From assembly GCA_033439765.1 (NCBI GenBank), contig JAULSN010000005.1, forward strand, positions 2,371,001 through 2,435,000: DNA of 64,000 nucleotides, written 5' to 3'. The notes beneath the pieces are model-generated. The model did not search any database. It saw only the letters and a list, made by a program, of their open reading frames with translations, and was not told the DNA's origin. This document shows positions 25,793-37,949 of this stretch, one piece after another (position 1 is the first letter of the stretch; each line of letters starts with the position of its first letter). Source of the stretch: Lasiosphaeria ovina. Its lineage: Eukaryota; Ascomycota; Sordariomycetes; Sordariales; Lasiosphaeriaceae. The position numbers and the translations under genes were made by a program.

Positions 25793-27670
25793 ATGTCGGC
25801 CCTCGCCCGACGGCGCGCCCCGTCGTGTGCGTCAGCGCTGCCGCCGCGAATCCGGTTGCGGAACCCGGCCTTCTCGACCTTTATTGCCCTCAACGCCCGC
25901 CGCGTGCCCTACTCGAATACCAGCTTCACGAGTAGCTACGACCCGACGCAGGACACAGGCCGTGGCCCCATCTTCGACAAGGCCGCCTTTGGCGTTCCCC
26001 AGTTCTACCCCCGCGATCTGAAGCGCCGAGTCGACGACTACGTGGTCGGCCAGGAGCGGGCCAAGAAAACAATATGCTCCGTAATATTCAACCACTACCA
26101 GTCGCTCCGCCGTCGCCAGCACCACGACACTGAGGACCAGCGCTTACGAGAGAAGCTTCAGAGACAGTACGTCTGCCTAGACTGTGTTTACACTTGAGTG
26201 CAAGTGCCGTTCTAATCTGCCCCTGTCTCCAGATCTCGGCGCCAGGCCGAGGAGCGTTACCAGCAGGACGAAGAACGCGCGAGGCACAACGACTTTTCCC
26301 GAGGGTCATACCAGCTCCCGGAAGAGCCACCGGACAGTTCAGCGGACCCTTTCCATATCCCCGACGTCTTCGATGCGCCACCCCACGTCAAAATAGACAA
26401 GAGCAATCTACTCCTGCTCGGGCCAACGGGCGTGGGAAAGACATATATCCTTGAGTAGGTTGAGTTCTATCCCTCTCGCCCCGAATCCGGGCCGAGCGCC
26501 GGTGGCCGTGCTGACGTTTATTCTCGCAGGACACTGAGCAAGAAGCTCAACGTGCCGTTCGCCATAAGTGACTGCAATGCTTTTACACAGGCGGGGTATA
26601 TTGGACAGGACGTTGAGGCGTGCATAGAGCGCCTACTGATCGAGGCCAACTACGACGTCGAAGCCACCGAGCACGGGATCGTGGTGCTGGACGAGTTCGA
26701 CAAGATCGCAAGGCGAGAGACGATCAACGGGAGAGACGTGGGAGGCGAAGGTGTCCAGCAGGCTTTGCTGAAGCTTGTGGAAGGGACAAAGATCACGGTC
26801 AATGTCAAGGATTACCGCTCCTCGCGCTCGACGGCCGCACCATCTAACAGCTACGGGTCATCGTCGCCGTCGCAACCATCCTCGTCGGTCCCGCCATCAT
26901 CAACCCCGGCATCCGGCAAGGTCGAGCAGTTCATCATCGACACCACCAACATCCTATTCGTCTTCTGCGGCGCCTTTGTGGGACTTGACAAGACAGTTCT
27001 TAGACGAGTTTCCAAGCGGTCGATGGGCTTTGGATCTGAAATCCGCAGCCTGCGGAACTCATCCCTCCCGGGCGCCGGCGAGGATATTCTCCCACGCGCC
27101 ATGTACAACCATCTCCCGCACCAGCCAGCAGTGCCGTCGGAGAGCGTAGCTGCGCCAGCGTGGGGCGGGGGGTTCACTCCGCTCGACCTGACGACGCCTG
27201 CGGATCTCCAGGTCTTTGGCTTCATACCGGAGCTCATCGGGCGGATGCACAACATCTGCGCGCTCACGCCGCTATCGCTCGACGAGCTGTACCGCATCTT
27301 GACAGAGCCCGTCAACTGCCTGGTAGCGCAGTACGTGGCGCTGTTCGAGACGTATCCGAGCCGGTTGTTCTTCACGCGGCGGGCGCTCCTCGCCATCGCC
27401 GAGCGGGCGGCCAAGAACGAGACGGGCGCGCGCGGCCTGAAGATGGAGATGGAGCGCGTCCTGGCCGAGCCAATGTTCGACGCCCCGACTCCCTACGTGC
27501 TGATCACCGAGGGCTGCGTGGGCGGCACGGAGAAGGCCAGGTACTGGGGCAAGGACGGCCGCTTGGAGCTGGACCGGGTCATGCGCGACGAGGACGAGAG
27601 GCCGGCCGAGTCTGCCGAGCCGGATGCCACGTTTGAGCAACTCCGCGAGGCCGGCCAGAGCGGTGCATGA
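25793..27670 (+). CDS. MCX1: Mitochondrial ClpX-type AAA+ unfoldase (Mcx1)
   Basis: Matrix unfoldase of the Clp/Hsp100 family. Exons are 25793..26166, 26233..26454 and 26530..27670. The introns are 66 and 75 nt and the product is 578 aa. The N-terminus is Arg/Ser-rich (MSALARRRAPSCASALPP), a likely matrix presequence. The ClpX core follows: VDDYVVGQERAKK, Walker A GPTGVGKT at 188-195, the AGYIGQDVE pore-region block, and Walker B VVLDEFDKIA near 250-259. Sensor-like segments follow FGFIPELIGRMH. There is no N-terminal four-Cys zinc domain, as in yeast Mcx1. A Ser/Pro-rich insert occupies about 294-329. An in-frame ATG at 25730 is an alternative start; 25793 was preferred because the presequence character begins there. 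Confidence 0.92.
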
Positions 27671-28380
27671 AGTGAGTGGTGTTTTTTGAGCGCTGGTTAT
27701 TATGGCATACGAATGGCGGACGACATGGGCGTTTTGTAAGTAGGATTTGGAACACAGGACGGACATGGATAAGGACAAGGAGATAGGAATTGGGCGGGCT
27801 TTTTTGGCTGTCACGAAAGTACTGCATTTTACATTTACATAGGTACCTAAGGTATTCAACAGAACGGGTTTAAATTTTGGACATGGGATATCTTTGACTG
27901 TTGTGTTTAACGTGCCCCTTTTCCTCTTGGTCCTGTCTTTGATTGCATCATTGGGGCCGTTGGTGGGGTGGGCGGCATCGGAGCTTCACTGATGCTTTCT
28001 CCAAACTTTTTGTAAGATGGAGGGGAAAAAAGGAGGGGCAGTGGTTTTCCATACCTTAATCCTCAGTTATCAAACACCGAGTCAACCTCCCTCTACAGTG
28101 TCCACGGCCACCTGTAAAGTGCAAATTATTTCCTGGTTACACCAGTTAATCTTGCGGTCTCGGTTGCATTGTGTTTCTGAACGCTTTTTAGTCTCTGTCG
28201 AGACCGTTGACCTTGACCTTGGTTCTTTCCCAGCGGTTCCCAGTCCATATACCAAAGTACTACCGGACCTGCGACTCAAGTGCCTACCTTACCTGTCTGC
28301 CTGCCTCCTATCCGTGTCGTATCTGAGAGACAAAACGACAACGGCGCTTTGATACTCGACTCGAGCCCCGGCCAGATACC
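27671..28380. other. Intergenic region between MCX1 and CIA1
   Basis: Both neighbours are on the plus strand, so it holds the MCX1 terminator and CIA1 promoter. A CCTACC/CCTGCC-rich pyrimidine stretch lies at about 28281-28310. No gene is supported. Confidence 0.6.
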
Positions 28381-29042
28381 ATGGCCGCGCCCACGCCTCC
28401 GACCGTCCCCGGGGACAGCCTTCCCCCTCCCCCTCCCCCTCCCACACCCGCACCCGCAACAACTACCACAACCTCATCCACAACAGCCACAGCCATCACA
28501 CCCGCGGCAGAAGCAGCGGCAGCGGTCCGCATCGACGCGCTCCCGCCCTTCAAGCTCGACCTAGGCGACCGCGCGTGGACGTCGGTGCCGCACCCGACGC
28601 TGCCGCTGCTGGCGACGACGCACGACAAGGCCGCCACCGTCTTCTCGCTGGCCACGTTCGCCAAGCACAGCGCGCTGACGGGCGGCCACGCGCGCTCCGT
28701 GCGCTCCGCCGCCTGGCAGCCCGGCCGCGAGACCGCGCCGCCGCGCCTTGTTACTGGGAGTTTCGATGCCACTGCCGGTCTGTGGAGCTGGAATCCCGCT
28801 GCTGCTGCTGTCAATGGTGGTGGGGGTGGGGGTGGGGGCAGGTTAGAGACGGAGGTCAAGGCTGTGGCTAAGCGGTCGGGGAGTGGTGGTTCAGACGAAG
28901 AGGAAGAGGAGGAGGATGAGTGGATCTTCAATCTCGTGCTCGAGGGCCACGACAGCGAGGTCAAGGGCGTGGCGTTCTCGCCGTCGGGGCAGTACCTGGC
29001 GACGTGCAGCCGGGACAAGTCGGTGTGGATCTGGGAGGACGT

Positions 29043-29077
<35 letters not shown>

Positions 29078-29931
29078 GGGACGGCGACGACGGGGAAGAC
29101 GAGTGGGAGACGGTGGCGGTGCTGAGCGAGCACGACGGCGACGTCAAGGCCGTGGCGTGGTGTCCCGACGTGCCCGGGCGGCGCAGTACCGGCAGCGGGA
29201 CCTATAGCGCCGACGTGCTGGCTAGCGCGAGCTACGACGACACGGCGCGCATCTGGCGCGAGGACGCCGACGGCGAGTGGGTGTGCGTCGCCGTGCTCGA
29301 GGGCCACGACGGCACCGTGTGGGGCCTCAAGTGGGAGCAGAAGCCGCGCCCCGGCGGCAGGTTCCCGCGCCTGCTCACCTTCTCGGCCGACGCGCGGATC
29401 CGCATATGGACGCTGCGGCAGGACGAGCACGAGGCCGACGGCGAGAATGCCGACGGCGAGAACGGCGGCAGCCACCCCATGTTCCAGTCCGGATTCGGCG
29501 GGCTCCCCAACACCATGCGCAGGTCCCTGCGCGAGGAGTGGGACTGCACGGCGGTGCTGCCCCAGGCGCACACGCGCGACATTTACTCGGTGACGTGGAG
29601 CGCCGCCACGGGCATGGTTGCCAGCACGGGCAGCGACGGCGTCATTGCCGTGTACGGCGAGGATCCCGCCGCCGCTGCCAAACAGACAGCACCAACACCA
29701 GCACCACAAACGACAGACGGAGCAGATGCCACCGCGGCGGCGGCAACAGATTCAGCAAACGGCTGGCGGCTGCTGGCCACGGTAACCGACGGCCACGGCG
29801 GCTACGAGATCAACCACGTCACGTGGTGCAAGCGCTTCGATCCGGGGACGGACCGCAAGGGCGAAGAGGAGATGCTGGTGACGACGGGCGACGACGGCGT
29901 GGTGCGGCCGTGGCAGGTCAGGGCTGTGTAG
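28381..29931 (+). CDS. CIA1: Cytosolic iron-sulfur protein assembly protein Cia1 (CIAO1), WD40
   Basis: WD40 beta-propeller of the CIA targeting complex, which delivers Fe-S clusters to cytosolic and nuclear proteins. One uninterrupted frame encodes 516 aa. The N-terminus is a Pro-rich then Thr/Ala-rich extension. Seven blades follow, including GHARSVRSAAWQP, LEGHDSEVKGVAFSPSGQYL, ATCSRDKSVWIWE, SEHDGDVKAVAWCP, ASASYDDTARIW, LEGHDGTVWGLKW and QAHTRDIYSVTWS. Low-complexity loops inflate the protein: a Gly run with an acidic cluster after blade 2, and an (Ala-Gly) run after the third blade (about 29044-29080). The family is usually nearer 330-450 aa. Confidence 0.92.
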
Positions 29932-30774
29932 TATAGTATAAGGTGACATAAATCATAAACACAAACAACAAACCTCCTATATGCAAGGCTGAAAACGCTC
30001 TTGTCACTCTGCGCATGTGAATAACTATATATATGACAAAAACGCGTCGCTGGCAACAAAACAAGAAAGCAGCCCCCTCTCAGGGAAAGGGAGTCAGAGC
30101 CATGCAACTTGGAACGCCCACCTGTACATGTATGGGATAGCAGCGGCGACGTAACCAGGGCCCAGAACGGACAGCCATGATGATGGTCGGATGTTTGTTT
30201 GTCTGCCTGTCACGACCCTCTCTCCCAAGATGCAGTGATATAGCACAAAACCCGGGATGACGACTTCCAAAACGGCCTTTGGCTATCTTCCTACCTGCCT
30301 CGTGGCACATAAACAACCTCTATAAAGATGAAAACAACACGAGGTGATCCCGACCCGGGGTGATTTGGTCTAATAAAAAACGTGGGTGAAATTATGTACC
30401 AAAACAAATACCATCATCCCCCCTCTCTCTTAACCCTCTCTCTCTTGTTACACAAATGCAAGGTTACACTGGCAACAGCCCACTAATCCAGCCGTTGCCG
30501 CCACAAGTATATTACACGAGAAAGAACCTCCACCCGACCTCGCGGCGCGCAGATCGAGTGCCCTTCATTATTTCCTAGCAACAAGCCCATGGAAAGATAG
30601 AGAAAATGCTTTCCAAGCGGTCCAGGGCAAAAAGAAAAAGGAAAAAAGGAAAGAGATTGATTTGGTTCCTACCCATGTTATTTTGCCGTTTGTCGTTGCT
30701 GTCTATTGCTCAAAACCAAAAAAAGAACCGCAACCATGCCGAATGTGCCTTACTCTACCTTTTGCTACTGTACT
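29932..30774. other. Convergent intergenic region CIA1 / KGD1
   Basis: 3' flanks of two convergent genes. Contains CTCTCTCT-type runs at about 30421-30450. I see no gene; short frames show no family. Confidence 0.6.
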
Positions 30775-33700
30775 CTACTCCCCCTTCAACTTCTCTTGCG
30801 TGACGGTGAACGCCTTCCGCAGCAGCTCCTGCTCCTCCTTGGTGTGCGAGGACTTGGCGCCCGTAGCAACCGAAGCGCTGGGGCTGCGGCCGGCATACAT
30901 GACGTGCTTGCGGTCATGGTGCTCCGTGTGGTTGAGCAACGTCTCGATGCGAGGCTGCGTGAAGCTCCACGCGCCCGCGTTCAGGGGCTCTTCCTGCGCC
31001 CACACTATGGTCTTGGCGTTGGGGTACATGTCGAGGTTCTCGCGCAGCTGCTCCCATGGGAAGGGGTTCAGCTGCTCGATGCGGGTCAAGGCGACGTTGT
31101 CGATCTTGTTGTCGGTGCGGTACTTGACCAGCGCGGCATAAACTTGACCGGTGCAGAGAATGACGCGGTCAATCTCCTCGGGCGCCTTGAGTTCGCCCGT
31201 CTTGTGGGCCGGATCAGTAATGATCCACTGGAACTGCGAGTCGCCGACAAAGTCCTCGATATCTGAGCGGGCAATGGGGTGGCGCAGCAGCGACTTGGAG
31301 AAGAAGAGAATGAGGGCTGCATCAAAGAAAAGCCTTGTCAGTAAAAATTAGTCAACGGAAAGGGTAGAAATAGACAGGGCTCACGCTTGCGGAACTGCCG
31401 GTTCATTTGGCGGCGGAGAATGTGGAACAGATTGGCCGGGGTGGTCATGTAGGCAATCTGCATGTTGGAGTCCTGGTGCTGGCGGTTGAGCTTCTCGGGC
31501 GAGGGGAACACGCGAGGATCCTCGTTGCAGAGCTGGAGGAATCGCTCGAGACGACCGGAAGAGTGCTCAGGGCCCTGGCCGTCGTATCCGTGGGGCAGAG
31601 ACATGACGAGGCCAGTGCGCTGCATCCACTTCACCTCACCAGACGCGATGAACTGATCGATGATGCACTGGGCGTTGTTGGCAAAGTCGCCAAACTGAGC
31701 CTCCCACATGATGAAGCCGTTGGGGTCCGTAAGAGAGTAGCCGTACTCGAATCCGAGAGCGCCAAACTCGCTAAGCGACGAGTTGGAGATGACGAACTTG
31801 CCCTGGTCCTTGCTGATGTTCTGGAGAGGCGTGTATGTGTCCTCGGTCTCCTGGTCGTGGAAGACGGCGTGGCGCTGCGAGAAGGTACCACGCTCGACGT
31901 CCTGGCCGGAGATGCGGACGTGGCGGCCCTCAGTCACGAGGGTGCCGAAAGCCAACGCCTCGGCCGTCGACCAGTCGATGCTCTTGCCCTCGACAACCGA
32001 CTTGGTGCGGTTGGAGAGAATGCGCTTCAGGTTGCGGTGGACGTTGAAGCCCTCGGGAGTAGTGCCGATGACCTCGCCGATGTGCTCGAGCGTCTTCTGG
32101 TCCACGCCTGTAGGGTTGTGGGGCAGGACTTCGGTGGCCAGCTCCTTGGGGGACTTGAATCCGTTCCAAGCGCTAGTCGTCCATTCCTTAGATGTAGGCT
32201 GATAGTCCTTGGATTTGGAGAAGCTCTCCTCCAGCATGCCCCACACCCACTGCTTGTGCTCCTCGATGTCCTCCTTGGTGAAGGTGCCCTCCTTGAGGAG
32301 CTGGTCGACGTAGATGTTGATCTGCGGCTCGTGCGACTGGATGCGCTTGTACATCAGCGGCTGTGTGAAGGACGGCTGGTCAGTCTCGTTGTGGCCGTGC
32401 TTGCGGTAGCAGACCAGATCGATGATGACATCCTGCTTGAATTCCGCGCGCCAATCGGCAGCCAACTGGCAGACGAAGTTAACGGCCTCGACGTTGTCAG
32501 CGTTGACGTGGAAGACGGGGGCATCGATGGCCTTGGCGATATCCGTGCAGTAGGCAGTCGAGCGGGCGAAGCGGGGGTCCGTGGTGAAGCCGATCTGGTT
32601 GTTCACGACCAAGTGAATGGTGCCGCCGGTCGAGAAGGCCGGCAGAGAGTGGAAGCCGAGACATTCGTACACGACACCCTGGGCAGCAAAGGCGGCATCG
32701 CCGTGGAGCAGGACGGCCATGGCGCTGCGGTGCGTCTGCTCGTCGTTGTTGTAGTGCTGGATGGCGCGGACCTTGCCGAGCACGACGGGATCCTCGGCCT
32801 CGAGATGCGACGGGTTGGCGACGAGGGACAGCTGCACGCGCTTTCCAGAGGGCGTGGGACGCTCAAAGTTCATGCCCAGATGGTACTTGACGTCGCCCGA
32901 ACCCTCGTCCTCGGCACCAGTGGTGCCGGCAAACTCGCTGAAGATGGACTCGTTGGGCTTGCGGACGACGTTGCTCAGGACGTTGAGACGGCCGCGATGA
33001 GGCATGCCAATGACAATATCCTTGACGCCATAGTCGACGCTGCGGTCGATGAGTGCCTTCATGCCCGGCACCAGGGTCTCGCAGCCCTCGAGGCCGAAGC
33101 GCTTGTCGTTGGGGTACTTTGTGGACAGGAACGACTCGAAGCTGGAGCTCCAGATGAGGCGGTCGAGAATCCTCCGCTTCTCGTCGATCGAGTACTTGAA
33201 GGGCTGGGGCACCTCGAGGCGCTCGCGCAGCCAGTCGCACTTTTCCCTGTCGGGGATGTGGATGAACTCGACACCGTAGTCGCCGCAGTAGATGTTCTCG
33301 CAGGCGGCGACAATCTCGCGCAGCGTCATCTTCTCGCGGCCGTCCTTCTTGAAGCGCGGCAGGATGCCGGGGCCCAGTGTGTACTCCGTGTCCATGTCCT
33401 TCTCGGTGAACTGGTAGTAGTCTAGCGACAGCTCCTTCGGCTTGATGTTGCCGAAGCCCTTTGAGGACTCGCGGATGCCCAGGGGGTCGATCTTTGCCCT
33501 GTTGTGGCCACGGGCCTGGTATGCGCGCACGAGCAGCTGGACCTTGAGATGGTTGGTGACGTCGGAGCCTTCGCCGATGCCGACACCAGCGCCGCCTGCC
33601 AGACCGGGCACGACGGACGAGCCGGGCACCAGCGACGGGGGCGGCGTGAAGGCCTGGGAGATGGGCATGTCGCCGCTCTCCATGTTCCGGAAGTAGACCT

Positions 33701-33971
33701 GCCACGAGACGTGGACGCTCTTGGGGTCTTGCTTCCACTGCAGGTACATCTCGTCGACGTAGCTGGCCGAGCTACCCGAGAGGAAGCTGTCGTTGGGGTT
33801 GGGCGGGTTGGACGTGGCGCTCTCGAAGCGTTTCTGGGCGGCCACGGCCAGCGGGCGGCGCGAGGCCGTCAGCTTGAAGGTGGCTCTCGCTGACACGGAG
33901 GCTGTCGAGAAGCATCGTGGCGACGACGACACAGCCGCGCCGTGCAGCGCCCGAATGGAGCTGCGCAGCAT
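30775..33971 (-). CDS. KGD1: 2-oxoglutarate dehydrogenase E1 component, mitochondrial
   Basis: Thiamine-diphosphate E1 of the oxoglutarate dehydrogenase complex (TCA cycle, matrix). Exons (minus strand) are 33971..31385 and 31316..30775. The 68-nt intron (donor GTGAGC, acceptor TGCAG) is phase 1 and the product is 1042 aa, usual for the family. An Arg/Ser presequence ([19 protein letters not shown]) precedes the E1 N-terminal motif ([20 protein letters not shown]). Core blocks include [46 protein letters not shown] and [19 protein letters not shown]. The transketolase C-terminal half includes [17 protein letters not shown]. The splice joins RQFRK to [14 protein letters not shown]. Divergent from TFB1 across 1.9 kb. 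Confidence 0.96.
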
Positions 33972-35897
33972 CTCGCCGGAAAAGTCGGGAACCAGGCGGG
34001 TTCCAACGGAGTGCGACGAGGAAATAAAATACAGTCCAGCCCCAGCCGGGACAGGGTCGAGTCAGGTCAGGCCGGAAAAAATAAGGTAGCGAGATCGAGA
34101 ACGAGACAGTCGTTACCCGTCAGCGCTCAATTGTGTTGTACAGACAAGAGCACAATACAAAGGAGCGGCGGAGTAAGTCTGGCACGTTCAATCGTGGGAG
34201 TTGGTGTCGTCGCTAGGGGACAAGAGGCGAGGTTGAGGACATTTGTGTCGGGCCGGATCCAAGAAAAAGAAGGCTAAAAGCTCGCATGCATTTCGCCAGT
34301 CACAGAACAGGCCTGCCGGAGGGAGACCACGGAGCACGATGACGGCAAATTCTCCAAAGACGACCAGGGTGGCCGCAGCAGACAGGCCCCTGTGGCTCAT
34401 AGCCAACCAGGAGCCCGATATTTGGGGAACTCGGACCCGCTGCAGTGGCTTGGCCGGGCAGTCGCTCTTCCCAAGTCCAGCCCAGCGTGTGCTAACTGTA
34501 CTGTACGCGTGCCACTGTTAGTTAGTATTGCCATCAGGCGGCCCAGCCACTGTTGGACAGTTTCTGCGACAAGCGTGCCGTCCAGTGACCAGTCCGTCCT
34601 CATCCATCATTCCATTGCTAATTTATACTTAATCGACCAAACAGGCACCGCCATTACCTAACAGCAAGGTTTTTAGTATGAAATACGGAAGGAATAGCAC
34701 GTCTCTTGACCGCGGAGCAAATTGGCGATGGTCACTCAGCGCTTCGTTAGGGTGAGAGTGACTGTTGATGGATAAATCACGTGTTTAACCAAATTATTGT
34801 TGTACAAAGCAACTCCATACTTGGGGTACACACGTATAGCACATGGGGACATTATCCAGTAAGGTAAGTTACCGGGCAAGTATCCCGAAAGACGCAAGAT
34901 GTGCATAGGATATGGCGTTGGAGGCTCTGTGTTGGAATATAGATGCGCTTCAACGGTTTGAGAATGGTTTCTGGTCAAAACTTCGATGCTTAATCGGAAT
35001 TATTGGACACAGTGAATTTCGCGCGGGACACCGCCGCTTTAGCCAACGCATCAGGTCGTTAGTACTGTGCTCCTCAGGCCGTATCCGTGCTCCGTACTTT
35101 ACCGAGGAGTCCGTCAACTTGAAAGGAAAGAGCGGCCCATGTCCCTGACATGGAACTCACTCGTTGTTAAAATGCCTGCTTCCACTTCCAGGTTGTGACG
35201 ACCTAAAGTCGGTAAAGTCGGTGCCCCGAAACACGGCAGCTGCCATTCAGCGGCCTGCACCTGTCCCGCACAGTACCTGCACCCGCCCTGCACTGCACTG
35301 CACTGCACCTGAGTGATCGAGGGTTTGAAAGTCTACCTACCGATGGGAGTGTAGAAGCCTTCCTTAGCCTCCGCCGCAACGTTGACCTGAGTCATCGCGA
35401 CCGTGTCATCCGGACTACATTTTCCATCTTCACCTTTGGTGAACAACCCGATCCCAGCTGGCGTTTTTGGCATCGGCATCCACAACCGCCAGCCTTGGTC
35501 GTCCCCGTCTCCTAGGACTGGCCTGGACCGGCATGCAGGCAGGCAGGCCAACTGAGAGCTGGATCTGGGGCAGCAGAATATTACGGGGAACGTGGAATGC
35601 GGAATACAGAATACGGAAACGGAATAATAGCTGCTGCTTCGTTTCATTCGCTTCGCATCGCATCGCCGTAGCCACGCGATGCCAGCATACTCCGTACCTA
35701 CCTGATACCACCACATACGGAATAATACCAGAAACTCAGAACCACCTCGCAAGGGCGTGAACTGGAGCTACGCCGCATGCCCGTGGGCCACACAGGCTGA
35801 CCTGATCTGACCCTCGCGTCGCCGACGGCCGACGTCGACTGAGCCTCTGCCCGCCGCTATTGTACAACAGTAAGCTTGCCGGACCGCCGCCGCAAGC
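33972..35897. promoter_or_regulatory. Long divergent upstream region of KGD1 and TFB1
   Basis: A 1.9-kb gap holding both promoters. Visible repeats are ACTGC pentamers at about 35289-35306 and GGAATAC/ACGGAA-like repeats at about 35597-35625. CTCCGTAC motifs occur near 35090 and 35692. Open frames here look random and none is supported as a gene. Confidence 0.5.
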
Positions 35898-37949
35898 ATG
35901 GCCCCGGCTACGGCCATCCCGCGCGGCCTGGCCTCGTACAAGAAAAAGGACGGCATCGTCACTCTCACGCCTGACCAGAGTGCCCTGATATGGTCCCCGC
36001 TTCCCGGCACCGGCCCGCCCGTCGTCTCCCTCGCCGTCAGCCGGCTCAGGAACCTGCAGCGCACCCCCGACTCGGCCCCCAAGGTCATCCTCAAGGTCTT
36101 TGAGAAGCCCCGGACCCCCGACGGTGAACCCATACCCTATGCCTTTACCTTCACCTCGCCCACCGAGGCCAGAAACGAGGCCAACGCTCTCAAGGATTTG
36201 CTCTCCGAGTTCATCAAGGCCAACCAGCCCGGCGCTGCTGTTGGTCCTGCGACCCCCGGCGCCGGCCCGGCAGCGGGACCCGGAGCGGCCTCGCCCGCTG
36301 TTGCCGGCAGCAATGGCGCTTCGGCTTCCGTCTCCTTCGCCAACGCCGCCAACGCAAAGCAGCGCCCCCCTGTCGTGCGTTGGTTTGATGACGAGTCCCT
36401 CAAGACCAACACGCAGATGCAGCAGTCGCTCATGAAGCAGGATGCCGAGCTGAGCCAGATGTACGCAGATGCGCGTACCACCAAGCCCGACTCGCTTTCC
36501 GATGAGGCCTTCAACGCCCAGTTCTGGTCGAGCCGCGTCGGCCTGCTGCGCGCCCACGCCATCGAGCTGAACCAGAAGAAGGGCGCCTACAACATCCTGG
36601 CGACAGTCAAGCCGCGCGTCGAGAACGGCGAGCTGCGGCTCAACATGACGCCCGAGCAGGCCCAGATGATCCTGCAGCAGCACCCGCTCGTGCAGCGCAT
36701 CTACAATGAGAACACGCCCAAGCTGTCCGAGACGGACTTTTGGAGCCGCTTCTTCAACAGCAAGCTGTGCAAGAAGCTGCGCGGAGAGCGTGTCACCGAC
36801 CTCGACCACGACGACGCCGTCTTCGACCGCTACAACGATGCCGACAACTCGCTGGCCTTTGCCACCCGCATCATGTCCCAGCCCGTGCCGCACATGATCG
36901 ACCTGGAAGCCAACGAGGAAAACCAGGGCGGCGGGCCCCGCAGCGGCAACCGCAAGGACGTCGAGATGCGCCCGCGCTACAACGTGCCCATAGTCAAGAC
37001 GCTCAACAGCCTGAGTGAGAAGATCATGGCCAACGTGGCCCCCACAGACGGCGAATCGGCCTCGGAGCCCGCCGCCGCCAATGGTGACAGTGGAAGCGCC
37101 AATACCGGTGCCGGCGCCGGCGCCGGTGCTGTTGGGGCGGTTGACAACACGCTGGGAGAGCTGACGCTTCGCGACCTCCGGGGTGACGTCGAGGCCGACC
37201 GCATCGTGCTTAACGTAAAAGAGCAGAGCAAGTTCCTCTCGGACTGGCAGACCATCGCTGAGGACCAGTCGGAAGACGCCAAGCTGTACGAGAAGCAAGT
37301 GCCGGGTGACGTGCTATTCGAGGTGCAGGCAGACTTGGAGACGCTCGACGACGACGGGGCCGGCCGGCTGGACCTACACCTGAGCATCGGCGTCGATGAT
37401 AAGAGCGACAGCGACGCGGAGGAGGGCACGCGCATGGCGCACGTAGGGTCGCGGGCCGCGCGCAAGGACGCCCAGGACCAGATCCTGGAGGGTATGCGCA
37501 AGAAGCGCGCCGAGTCAAACTACACCAGCGGCGCCGACCCCGCGTCGTCGCCCATGGGCATACCCTCGGAGGTCGCGCTGCGCTGCGCCATCACCAACGC
37601 CACCACCACCGAGTTCCTGCGCCAGTTCTGGAACGCCTTCATGTCGCCTGCCGGCGGCGGCAGCACCAGCACCGCGCGCGAGCTCGCCCACCACGCCGAG
37701 GCCCTCGCCAAGTCGCGCGAGCGCATCGACGCCCTCGCCGCCGAGGCCGAGAAGATCCGCGACCAGCTCAACGAGAAGCGCAAGGCCCAGATCCGCGAGC
37801 ACTTCAAGAAGACCAACAAGCGCCTCCGCTACGTGCCTGTCGGCGGCGGCAAGGACGCCGTGCTCGCCCTCTTCGAGGCCACCCTCACAGGCCTGCACGC
37901 CGCCCAGGCCCTGTACAAGGCCAAGGCGGCCGCTGCCCGCAGTAACTGA
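35898..37949 (+). CDS. TFB1: TFIIH core subunit Tfb1 (p62 homologue)
   Basis: Structural subunit of TFIIH, acting in promoter opening and nucleotide excision repair. Single exon, 683 aa. The N-terminal PH-type domain (about 10-105) includes YKKKDGIVTLTPDQSALIWS and PYAFTFTSPTEARNEA. An Ala/Gly/Pro linker follows. Two BSD domains come next, marked by FNAQFWSSRVGLLRAHA and ETDFWSRFFNSKLCKKLRG. The C-terminal half has DLEANEENQGG and a helical region ending in RLRYVPVGGGKDAVLALFEA. The start is the first ATG in the frame and gives a complete PH domain. Confidence 0.93.
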   Translation: MAPATAIPRGLASYKKKDGIVTLTPDQSALIWSPLPGTGPPVVSLAVSRLRNLQRTPDSAPKVILKVFEKPRTPDGEPIPYAFTFTSPTEARNEANALKDLLSEFIKANQPGAAVGPATPGAGPAAGPGAASPAVAGSNGASASVSFANAANAKQRPPVVRWFDDESLKTNTQMQQSLMKQDAELSQMYADARTTKPDSLSDEAFNAQFWSSRVGLLRAHAIELNQKKGAYNILATVKPRVENGELRLNMTPEQAQMILQQHPLVQRIYNENTPKLSETDFWSRFFNSKLCKKLRGERVTDLDHDDAVFDRYNDADNSLAFATRIMSQPVPHMIDLEANEENQGGGPRSGNRKDVEMRPRYNVPIVKTLNSLSEKIMANVAPTDGESASEPAAANGDSGSANTGAGAGAGAVGAVDNTLGELTLRDLRGDVEADRIVLNVKEQSKFLSDWQTIAEDQSEDAKLYEKQVPGDVLFEVQADLETLDDDGAGRLDLHLSIGVDDKSDSDAEEGTRMAHVGSRAARKDAQDQILEGMRKKRAESNYTSGADPASSPMGIPSEVALRCAITNATTTEFLRQFWNAFMSPAGGGSTSTARELAHHAEALAKSRERIDALAAEAEKIRDQLNEKRKAQIREHFKKTNKRLRYVPVGGGKDAVLALFEATLTGLHAAQALYKAKAAAARSN

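Noticed and set aside
31407..33425. 672-codon open frame on the plus strand, antisense to KGD1
   Set aside because: It mirrors the KGD1 exon; GC-rich third positions keep the antisense frame open. Its sequence is rich in Leu/Val/Arg/Glu/Asp runs with no family motif.
35736..37298. 520-codon open frame antisense to TFB1
   Set aside because: Same shadow effect over a single-exon GC-rich gene; the plus strand encodes a clear PH/BSD TFIIH subunit.
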